NCBI GenBank assembly: GCA_964519015.1
Contig: CAZFHZ010000119.1
Span: 1 to 9,459 of the forward strand
DNA from: CAZFHZ01 sp964519015
Lineage (GTDB): Bacteria; Blakebacterota; Blakebacteria; Blakebacterales; CAYUVJ01
Direction of reading: 5' to 3'
Length of the DNA: 9,459 nucleotides
A model generated the notes under the pieces. It saw only the letters and a list, made by a program, of their open reading frames with translations, had not been told where the DNA came from and made no database searches. The translations under genes were made by a program, and so were the position numbers. Below, piece by piece: positions 1 through 6,572 of this stretch; position 1 is the stretch's first letter, and the number at the start of each line of letters is the position of its first letter.

Positions 1-2106
1 GACAAGCTCGGCACGCAGATGCGCGCCGTCGGCGAGGTCATGAGCATCGGCAAGACCTACAAGGAGGCCTTCCAGAAGGCCATCCGCTCGCGCGAGGACG
101 GCCGGGCGGGGCTGGGCTTCGCCAGGAACTTCAACCGGCTGACGCTCGAAGAGCTGCTGGACAGGCTCCGCGAGCCGAGCAGCGAACGCCAGTTCCTCAT
201 GTACGAGGCCCTCCGCAAGGGCGCCGGCGTCCAGCAGCTCTACGAGCTGACCTACATCAAGCCGTACTTCATCGAGCAGATGAAGGAGCTGGTCGAGCTG
301 GAGGCCGAGCTGCTCGCCTGCAAGGGCAAACCCCTGCCCGACGAGCTGCTCACCCGGGCCAAGAAGGACGGCTTCGCCGACCGGTACCTCTCGAAGCTCC
401 TGGGGGTGCCCGAGGCGGACATTCGCCGGCGGCGGGTCGAGCTGGGCGTGGTGGAGGGCTGGCACGCCGTGCCCGTCAGCGGCGTGCGGGACGCGGCGTA
501 CTACTACTCCACCTACAACGCCCCGGACGACACGTCCGTCAGCGACCGCCGCAAGGTGATGGTCCTGGGCGGCGGGCCGAACCGGATCGGGCAGGGGATC
601 GAGTTCGACTACTGCTGCGTGCACGCCGCGTTCGCGCTGCGCGACATGGGGTTCGAGACCATCATGGTCAACTGCAACCCCGAGACCGTCTCGACCGACT
701 ACGACACCAGCGACCGGCTCTACTTCGAACCACTGACCCTCGAGGACATCCTCCACATCGTCGAGACCGAGCGCCCCGAGGGGGTCATCGTGCAGTACGG
801 CGGACAGACCCCCCTGGGGCTGGCCCTGGCCCTGCAGGCCGAAGGGGTGCCCATCCTGGGAACCAGCCCGGATTCGATCGACCTGGCCGAGGACCGGGAA
901 CGCTTCGGGCGGCTGCTCACTGAGCTGGACATACCCCGTCCCCCCGACGGCATCGCCTTCGACCTGGAGCAGGCCAAGCAGGCGGCCGGACGGATCGGCT
1001 ATCCGGTCCTGGTGCGTCCCTCCTACGTACTGGGGGGGCGGGCGATGGCCATCGTCTACACCGAGAAGGACCTGGAGACCTACATGCGCTCGGCGGTGCG
1101 CGCCTCGCACGAGCACCCGGTGCTGATCGACCGCTTCCTGGAGGACGCCACCGAGGTGGACGTGGACGCGGTCTGCGACGGCACCCGGGTGGTCATCGCC
1201 GGGATCATGGAGCACATCGAGGAGGCGGGCATCCACTCCGGGGACTCCTCCTGCGTCCTCCCCTCCTTCCGCCTGCCGGCCGAGGTCCTGGAGACCATCC
1301 GCGCCCACACGGTGCGGCTGGCCCTCGCCCTCAAGGTCAAGGGACTCATCAACGTCCAGTACGCCGTCCAGGAGGGTCGGGTCTACGTACTGGAGGTCAA
1401 TCCCCGGGCCAGCCGCACCATCCCCTTCGTGAGCAAGGCCACCGGCGTGCAGTGGGCCAAGGTGGGCGCGCGGGTGATGGCCGGCCGGACTCTCGAAGAG
1501 CTGGGGGTGGACCGGGAGATCATCCCGCCCGAGTACTTCGTCAAAGCGGTCGTCTTCCCTTTTGTGAAGTTCCCGGGCACCGACACCATCCTGGGACCGG
1601 AGATGCGCAGCACCGGTGAAGTGATGGGCTCGGCCCCGGTGCTCGGGCAGGCCATCGCCAAGGCGCTGGCGGCCGCCGGGACCCACCTGCCCGTCTCCGG
1701 GACCGTCTTCCTCTCGGTCACCGATCCCGACAAGCCGGCCCTGCTCAAGATCGCCCGGCGGCTGAGCGACCTCGGTTTCCGACTGCTGGCCACGACGGGC
1801 ACAGCCGCCTTCCTGAAGGCGGCGGGAGTGGAGGCCGAAGCGGTCTACAAGGTCGGTGAGGGACCGCGCCCCCACGTGGTCGACCGCATCAAGAACGGGG
1901 AGGTGGCCCTGATCATCAACACCCCCCTGGGGCGCGATTCCTACCTGGACGACAAGGCCATCCGGACCGAGGCGGTCGCCCGCCAGGTGCCCTGCATCAC
2001 CACCCTGGAAGGGGCGGCCGCGGCTATCGACGGGATCGAGGCCCTGCGCGAAGGCGCCTTGCAGGTCAAGAGCCTGCAGGAATACCATGCGGTCCGGATA
2101 TCGTGA
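1..2106 (+). CDS. carB: Carbamoyl-phosphate synthase large subunit, C-terminal two thirds (5' end outside window)
   Basis: CarB makes carbamoyl phosphate from bicarbonate, ammonia (from CarA glutaminase) and two ATP, feeding pyrimidine and arginine synthesis in the cytoplasm. The frame is open from base 1 and ends at TGA 2104-2106, so about 701 residues are visible; E. coli CarB has 1073, and roughly the first 370 lie upstream. The ATG at base 19 is internal: it sits in the conserved RAVGEVMSIGKT segment closing the first synthetase half. Counting from that Met, the oligomerisation domain covers about 25-175. The second ATP-grasp half begins at KVMVLGGGPNRIGQGIEF (179-196), with YGGQTPLGLALAL (260-272) and EVNPRASRTIPFVSKATG (459-476). 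The MGS-like allosteric domain covers about 555-695, with ATTGT (591-595) and IINTPLG (632-638). E. coli has a second Thr where this has Pro in INTP, as many bacterial CarBs do. The ending SLQEYHA is typical. The stop overlaps the next gene by 4 bases. Confidence 0.97.
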   Translation, partial: DKLGTQMRAVGEVMSIGKTYKEAFQKAIRSREDGRAGLGFARNFNRLTLEELLDRLREPSSERQFLMYEALRKGAGVQQLYELTYIKPYFIEQMKELVELEAELLACKGKPLPDELLTRAKKDGFADRYLSKLLGVPEADIRRRRVELGVVEGWHAVPVSGVRDAAYYYSTYNAPDDTSVSDRRKVMVLGGGPNRIGQGIEFDYCCVHAAFALRDMGFETIMVNCNPETVSTDYDTSDRLYFEPLTLEDILHIVETERPEGVIVQYGGQTPLGLALALQAEGVPILGTSPDSIDLAEDRERFGRLLTELDIPRPPDGIAFDLEQAKQAAGRIGYPVLVRPSYVLGGRAMAIVYTEKDLETYMRSAVRASHEHPVLIDRFLEDATEVDVDAVCDGTRVVIAGIMEHIEEAGIHSGDSSCVLPSFRLPAEVLETIRAHTVRLALALKVKGLINVQYAVQEGRVYVLEVNPRASRTIPFVSKATGVQWAKVGARVMAGRTLEELGVDREIIPPEYFVKAVVFPFVKFPGTDTILGPEMRSTGEVMGSAPVLGQAIAKALAAAGTHLPVSGTVFLSVTDPDKPALLKIARRLSDLGFRLLATTGTAAFLKAAGVEAEAVYKVGEGPRPHVVDRIKNGEVALIINTPLGRDSYLDDKAIRTEAVARQVPCITTLEGAAAAIDGIEALREGALQVKSLQEYHAVRIS

Positions 2107-3476
2107 GTGCTCTCCAGCAGACAGAGAACCCCCGTAAGGGAGCGGCCCTGGCGCCCCCCCCCGGCGAGGAACGCCTGGACCTCCAGGACGGCCTGGTGGT
2201 CCAGACCGGCCAGACAGAGCCGGACGCCCATGCGCGCAGCGAGTTCCTGCAGCGCATCTACCTCTTCATCCGCATGCGCTGGTACGGCATCGTCGCTCTG
2301 CTGCTCACCCTGGTGGTAGTCAGACGGCTGGGTGGTTTCGTCTACCTTGAGTACCCTCCGATCATGGTGCTCGTCGCCATGGCCTTCTACAACGTCCTCT
2401 TCGAGATCGACTTCCACTACCGGGAGCGGCACGAACTGGGGGTAGGGGGGCTGGCGGGCATCTACCGGTCGGCCAACGTCCAGATCGACCTCGACCTGAT
2501 CGCGCTGACCGTGCTGATCCACTTCACGGGCGGGATCGACAGCCCCTTCGTGCTCTTCTACATCTTCCACACCATCACCGCCTCCTACCTGCTGAGTCGG
2601 GGGGAGACCTTCAAACAGGCCGCCCTGGCCATCGGACTGTTCGCCTCGATGTGCTACCTGGAGCTGGTCCAGGCACCCATCACCGCGCTCGACTGGACCC
2701 TCCTCCCGCACGTCAGCCTCTACGACCTGGGCGAGCCCCTCCTGATCACCTCCCGGGTGCCGGCCAACTTCGAGAACCCGCAGTACATCATGGCCTTCAA
2801 CGTGGCCCTGGCGACCATCCTCTTCATCTCGGCGGCCATCGGCACCCACCTCTCCGGGCGCTACCGGGATTCGGAAGAGCGCATCCGGGAACAGGCGATC
2901 ACGGATGGACTGACCGGGCTCTTCAACTACCGGCACTTCTCCGAGCAGCTCGAAGTGGAGTTCGAGCGCGCCCGCCGCTACCGCCACCAGCTCTGTCTGG
3001 TCATGATCGACATGGATGGATTGAAGGCCTTCAACGACGTGAACGGACACCTGCTTGGCAGCCAGACGCTCAAGGAGATCGCCGAGATCCTGAAGGGATC
3101 CACCCGGGCCATCGACGTGGTCGCCAAGTACGGCGGGGACGAGTTCGCCCTGGTGCTCCCCGAGACCGACAAGCAGGGGGGCACCTTCATCGCCGAACGG
3201 ATCCGCAAGCGGGTGCGGGAACACCGCTTCATGCTCTCCGACCGGAAGCGGAGCGGGATCCTCTCGGTCTCCGCCGGGGTGTCGGTCTTCCCCGACGACG
3301 CCACTGCCCTGCGCGAACTGGTGGACGTGGCCGATAATTGTCTCTACATGGCCAAGCAGGCCGGGCGGAACCGGGTCAAGGTGGCCAACGTGGAGGGATT
3401 TATGGGGGGGGAGACCGACGGTCTCAGCCGGGAGTCCTCGGGCCGGCAGCTCGAGGGGATCCGGCCGCGTGCCTGA
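2103..3476 (+). CDS. Membrane-bound diguanylate cyclase (GGDEF domain)
   Basis: This 457-residue protein should condense two GTP into cyclic di-GMP at the inner membrane. After a polar N-terminus of about 50 residues there are some five or six hydrophobic segments (about 60-77, 86-101, 127-145, 148-165, 170-188, 228-248). The segment around GGIDSPFVLFYIFHTITA (143-160) recalls the membrane sensor part of RegB-like histidine kinases; this is a resemblance only. The GGDEF domain covers about 266-428: DGLTGLFNYRHF at 268-279, the metal- and GTP-binding DMDGLKAFND at 303-312, the intact signature GGDEF at 344-348, and VSAGVSVFP at 389-397. RAID (335-338), five residues before GGDEF, is a complete RxxD inhibitory site, so feedback by c-di-GMP is likely. 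The GTG start overlaps the carB stop (GTGA) and has no clear ribosome binding site, so translation probably depends on coupling to carB. No in-frame ATG occurs before residue 58. No EAL domain is present. Confidence 0.93.
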   Translation: MSALQQTENPRKGAALAPPPGEERLDLQDGLVVQTGQTEPDAHARSEFLQRIYLFIRMRWYGIVALLLTLVVVRRLGGFVYLEYPPIMVLVAMAFYNVLFEIDFHYRERHELGVGGLAGIYRSANVQIDLDLIALTVLIHFTGGIDSPFVLFYIFHTITASYLLSRGETFKQAALAIGLFASMCYLELVQAPITALDWTLLPHVSLYDLGEPLLITSRVPANFENPQYIMAFNVALATILFISAAIGTHLSGRYRDSEERIREQAITDGLTGLFNYRHFSEQLEVEFERARRYRHQLCLVMIDMDGLKAFNDVNGHLLGSQTLKEIAEILKGSTRAIDVVAKYGGDEFALVLPETDKQGGTFIAERIRKRVREHRFMLSDRKRSGILSVSAGVSVFPDDATALRELVDVADNCLYMAKQAGRNRVKVANVEGFMGGETDGLSRESSGRQLEGIRPRA

Positions 3477-5805
3477 AGTGGTGCGGGAGCTGGAACGCGA
3501 GCCCGCCCTGGCACGTTCTACCTGTGACGCCATGAGTCCCCTGCGAACATCCGACCGCCCTCTCCAGGGGCGGCACCTTTCCCTCGGGTACCTGGCCGCG
3601 GCCCTGCTGCTGCCGGTGCTGGCCGGCCCGGCCGCCGCCCAGCAGCCCGCCCGCCCGCTCACCGCGCGCGAGCAGGAGAAGGCCGCGGCCATCGAGGCGG
3701 GACGCCAGGCGCTGGTAGCCCCCCGTTTCCAGGAAGCGGAAGACGCCTTCCAGCGGGCCGCCCGGCTCGACCCCGGCGATCCCCTCCCCCGCGTCTGGCT
3801 GGCCCGCACCATCTTCCTCCAACGCCGGGGGGACCTGGACAAGGCTCTGGGCGAACTCGACCGCGCCCTGCGCAGCGACCGGCGGGACAAGGGGGCGCGC
3901 TACTGGAAGGGAAGAGTCCTCCAGCGTCTGGGAGGAGGGCGCAACCTGGACGAGGCGCTCTCCATCTACGTGGCCCTGGTCAACGAGGATCCCCTCTACG
4001 AGGACGCCCTCTGGCGGCTCCAGCAGGTCCACGTCGACCGGGGGAGCCTGGCGGAATACGTGGCCGAGCGGGAAGAGATCGCCCGCCGCAACCCCAACGA
4101 CCCGGTGATCACCTACCGCTACGCCGAGGCGCTCCGCCAGTCGGGGGAGCTGGGCCGGGCGGAGGCGCTGCTGCGGGCCTTGCGGGAGGGACGGCGCGAC
4201 TTCACCCCCGACCGGGTGAACTTCAGCCTGGCCCTGGTCCTCTTCGACCAGCAGCGCTGGGAGGAGGGGACCGAAGCCTACCTGGAGGCGGTGCGCAACC
4301 TGAGAGACGAGGCGACCGCCCGGGCCATGTGGGAGGATGTCTACCTGATCGCCGACCTGGAGGAGGCCCGACGCTTCCGGGCCGCCCGCACCGTGGAGGA
4401 GTACCGGGAATTCCTGCTCGGCTTCTGGAAGCGCCGCGACCCCACCAAGACCACCCTGGACAACCAGCGGATCGGGGTCCACTACGAGCGGCTGGCGGAC
4501 TGCTGGCACTACTACCGGCTGGGCAGCACCCGCAAGGCCTTCAACGACCCGGACGTGGAAGGGCGCCTGAGCCTGCCCCCCACCTACGACATCGAAGCCC
4601 CCTTCAACGACATGGGGCTGATCTACCTGCGCTGGGGGGAACCGGACGACCGGGCGTGGTACCACGCTGAAAACGTGCCGGAGAACATGTCGTGGAAGTA
4701 CGATGCCACCGCCCTCCACGACACCATGATCTTCCACTTCGAAGAGAGCACCTTCGGCGGGGGGATGCGGTTCGTCCCCTACCCGGGGCCGGGGGAGTAC
4801 GCCCTCTCCCGCACCTCGCTCGACGCCAAGTTCGGATCCCTCCAGTACGGTCGCGATCTCCTGGCGGAGAACCGTCTGCAGGCCGACACCAACCGCGACC
4901 TGCGGGAGGGGCTCACCAAGGACGGCTTCAAGATCCCCGAGCACGAGGCGGAGCCGCTGACCGTCTACACGGACTGGGCCGTCTTCCGGGCCACCGGTGA
5001 GCTGAGCCGGCTCGAGGTCTACTGGGGGATCCCCCTGCTGGCGGCGATGAGCCAGGCGGTGGTCTCTGCCCAGGAGATGCGCTTCGAGATCAGCATCGCG
5101 CTCTTCGATGAGACCTACCGCGAGGTCTACCGCAACCAGCGCGTGCAGACCGTCCCCATCCCCCGGGGCACGCCCCTCGGAGCCATGAGCGTGGACCAGG
5201 AGGTCATCCCGGTCCCGCCGGGGCGCTACAACCTGGCCCTCCAGATCCGCGAGCAGGTGGGGGAGAAGCTCCAGATCCAGGAGGCGTCCAACGTGGACGT
5301 GCGGGGCTTCCCGGCCGGGGAGCTGGGGCTGAGCGACATCCAGATCGCCCTCAACATCCGGGAGGGGGAACGCCCCCCCTTCATCAAACCGGGCTATACC
5401 GTGACCCCGTTGCCCACCCGGGTCTATCCCCCGGCCCAGACCGCCTGGATCTACTTCGACATCTACGGGCTGGTCAAGGACGAGGTGAACGCCACCCGCT
5501 ACCGCATCTCCTACCGGATCGATCCGGCAGGCGCCGAGCGGGGAACGCTGGGCCGGGTGCGCATCGGCGGACGGGAGGGACGGCAGCAGGGGACGGGGGG
5601 TATCGCCGTCGAGGGGGACGAGGAGTCGGGGATCCTCAGCGACGTCCACCGGGTGCTCAACATCGAAGTGGGGGAGAGCGGCGTGACGACCTTCCGTCTG
5701 CGGGTGACCGTCGAGGACCTGGTCAGCGGTCGCCAGGTGGAACGGACCACCGTCTTCTATCGTTCCTCTTCCGGCGGTTCAGGAAGCGCGCCCCCGTCGT
5801 TCTGA
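3469..5805 (+). CDS. Secreted TPR-repeat protein with a GWxTD-type domain
   Basis: This 778-residue exported protein is of unknown biochemical role. GWxTD-domain proteins are known mainly from Acidobacteriota, Gemmatimonadota and related phyla. Numbering is from GTG 3469. A hydrophobic signal stretch at 40-57 ends in AGPAAAQQ, giving likely cleavage near 57-58. TPR-like helical pairs fill about 65-290 (for example FQEAEDAFQRAARLDPGDP at 87-105). The GWxTD-type core follows, with FWKRRDPT (319-326) and NDMGLIYLRWGEPDD (380-394). A beta-rich C-terminal part (about 470-760) contains LSDIQIALNI, typical of these proteins. The namesake GWxTD residues are not conserved; FND stands just before the MGLIYLRWGEPD block. 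The start is uncertain. GTG 3469 has GAGGGG 10 bases upstream and overlaps the cyclase stop by 8 bases. ATG 3532 (residue 22) lacks a clear site but leaves a more normal signal peptide, without the acidic first 21 residues. Cys19 is not in a lipobox, so this is not a lipoprotein. Confidence 0.88.
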   Translation: MPEVVRELEREPALARSTCDAMSPLRTSDRPLQGRHLSLGYLAAALLLPVLAGPAAAQQPARPLTAREQEKAAAIEAGRQALVAPRFQEAEDAFQRAARLDPGDPLPRVWLARTIFLQRRGDLDKALGELDRALRSDRRDKGARYWKGRVLQRLGGGRNLDEALSIYVALVNEDPLYEDALWRLQQVHVDRGSLAEYVAEREEIARRNPNDPVITYRYAEALRQSGELGRAEALLRALREGRRDFTPDRVNFSLALVLFDQQRWEEGTEAYLEAVRNLRDEATARAMWEDVYLIADLEEARRFRAARTVEEYREFLLGFWKRRDPTKTTLDNQRIGVHYERLADCWHYYRLGSTRKAFNDPDVEGRLSLPPTYDIEAPFNDMGLIYLRWGEPDDRAWYHAENVPENMSWKYDATALHDTMIFHFEESTFGGGMRFVPYPGPGEYALSRTSLDAKFGSLQYGRDLLAENRLQADTNRDLREGLTKDGFKIPEHEAEPLTVYTDWAVFRATGELSRLEVYWGIPLLAAMSQAVVSAQEMRFEISIALFDETYREVYRNQRVQTVPIPRGTPLGAMSVDQEVIPVPPGRYNLALQIREQVGEKLQIQEASNVDVRGFPAGELGLSDIQIALNIREGERPPFIKPGYTVTPLPTRVYPPAQTAWIYFDIYGLVKDEVNATRYRISYRIDPAGAERGTLGRVRIGGREGRQQGTGGIAVEGDEESGILSDVHRVLNIEVGESGVTTFRLRVTVEDLVSGRQVERTTVFYRSSSGGSGSAPPSF

Positions 5806-5848
5806 CCGGTTATCTTTCCACGGCGATCAGGGACGTCCAAGGTACTCC

Positions 5849-5855
5849 GGGAGGG
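5849..5855 (+). promoter_or_regulatory. Ribosome binding site of the cyclophilin gene
   Basis: GGGAGGG lies about 6 bases before ATG 5861. It is the strongest Shine-Dalgarno site on the plus strand here and fixes the cyclophilin start. It also indicates independent translation initiation, in contrast to the overlapping genes upstream. I saw no convincing promoter in the 55-base gap 5806-5860. Confidence 0.7.
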
Positions 5856-5860
5856 TCGGC

Positions 5861-6457
5861 ATGCGTCATCTCGGTACCATCGTCTTCGGGCTGGTCATCG
5901 CCCTTCTCGTCGGGGGGCTCCTCTTCCTCTTCGTGGGTGGGGTTGAACAGGGGGTGATCGAGACCCGCTACGGGACGATCGTGCTCGAGTTCTGGCCGCG
6001 GGACCTGCCCAACACGGTCAAGAACTGGAAGGAGCTGGCCCGCAGCGGTTTCTACGACGGCATCCGCTTCCACCGCACCATCCCCGGGATGTTCCTGCAG
6101 GGGGGGGACCCGCTGAGCAAGAACGACGACCCGGAGGACGACGGGGCGGGGGGGCCCGGCTACACCATCCCCTACGAGCCGAGCGAGCACCCCCACGTGC
6201 GCGGGACCGTCTCGATGGCCCGGTTTGACAACCCCAACACGGCCGGCAGCCAGTTCTTCATCTGCCTGACCAGCGTCCCCTGGCTCGACCGGCAGTTCGC
6301 CGCCTTCGCCCACGTGGTCGAGGGGATGGACGTGGTGGATACCATCACCGCCCGGCCGAAGCGGGATCCCGAGCACCCGCGCGACCCGGTCCGGATGGAC
6401 CGGGTGTACATACGGACCCTCTACCGGCTGCCTCTGATCGGCTCGTTCTCCTTCTGA
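5861..6457 (+). CDS. Membrane-anchored cyclophilin-type peptidyl-prolyl cis-trans isomerase
   Basis: This 198-residue protein should catalyse cis-trans isomerisation of Xaa-Pro bonds and help extracytoplasmic proteins fold. Residues 5-27 form one hydrophobic segment (GTIVFGLVIALLVGGLLF region) with no good cleavage site, so it is probably an inner-membrane anchor with the catalytic domain outside the cytoplasm. The cyclophilin domain covers about 33-185. FHRTIPGMFLQGGDP (70-84) carries the catalytic Arg72 (human CypA Arg55) and Gln80 (Gln63). NTAGSQFFICL (126-136) supplies Gln131 and Phe133 (Gln111, Phe113). WLDRQFAAFAHVVEGMDVVD (141-160) keeps the tryptophan equivalent to Trp121. The residue matching CypA His126 is Phe146, a change that still leaves a hydrophobic pocket. 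A short acidic, glycine-rich insert (about 87-99) precedes the substrate-binding strand. The gene lies 55 bases after the GWxTD gene and may share its transcript. It ends 24 bases before a hairpin terminator. Confidence 0.94.
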   Translation: MRHLGTIVFGLVIALLVGGLLFLFVGGVEQGVIETRYGTIVLEFWPRDLPNTVKNWKELARSGFYDGIRFHRTIPGMFLQGGDPLSKNDDPEDDGAGGPGYTIPYEPSEHPHVRGTVSMARFDNPNTAGSQFFICLTSVPWLDRQFAAFAHVVEGMDVVDTITARPKRDPEHPRDPVRMDRVYIRTLYRLPLIGSFSF

Positions 6458-6481
6458 GCCTGGGCTTCGCCGGGCCATGAA

Positions 6482-6513
6482 GAAGCCCTCCGGGGTCCCC
6501 CCCGGAGGGCTTC
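6482..6513. terminator. Hairpin between convergent genes, probable bidirectional terminator
   Basis: A perfect 14-bp inverted repeat has arms at 6482-6495 (GAAGCCCTCCGGGG) and 6500-6513, with a 4-base loop TCCC. It lies between the cyclophilin stop (6457) and the stop of the minus-strand secreted-protein gene (6573), where a shared terminator is expected. There is no T-tract on either side, so it is not a textbook intrinsic terminator. In very G+C-rich genomes such strong hairpins often serve without one, but pausing or RNA 3'-end protection are alternatives. The remaining intergenic sequence (6458-6481 and 6514-6572) shows nothing else I can name. Confidence 0.75.
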
Positions 6514-6572
6514 GGAACTTCCGCCCCGCCTGGTCCGCGCGACGGTCCGGTCGGCGGACGGACGGCCGGTGG

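Noticed and set aside
1941..3890. 649-codon minus-strand open frame opposite the carB end and the cyclase
   Set aside because: It spans three real plus-strand genes, has low-complexity composition (Ser/Arg, then Val/Asp/Glu/His) and no recognisable motif.
3424..5649. 741-codon open frame on the minus strand opposite the GWxTD gene
   Set aside because: It is rich in Gly/Val/Asp/His/Leu with no domain or signal peptide, and it lies wholly opposite genes with clear protein features. High G+C third positions leave the opposite frame free of stops.
5806..5860. Possible promoter before the cyclophilin gene
   Set aside because: The 55-base gap has a good ribosome binding site but no convincing -35/-10 pair that I could defend.
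6541..6572. Repeated GGACGG/GGTCGG-like short motifs after the hairpin
   Set aside because: The units are only 5-6 bases and imperfect, as expected by chance in sequence this rich in G and C; no regular array or binding site can be argued.
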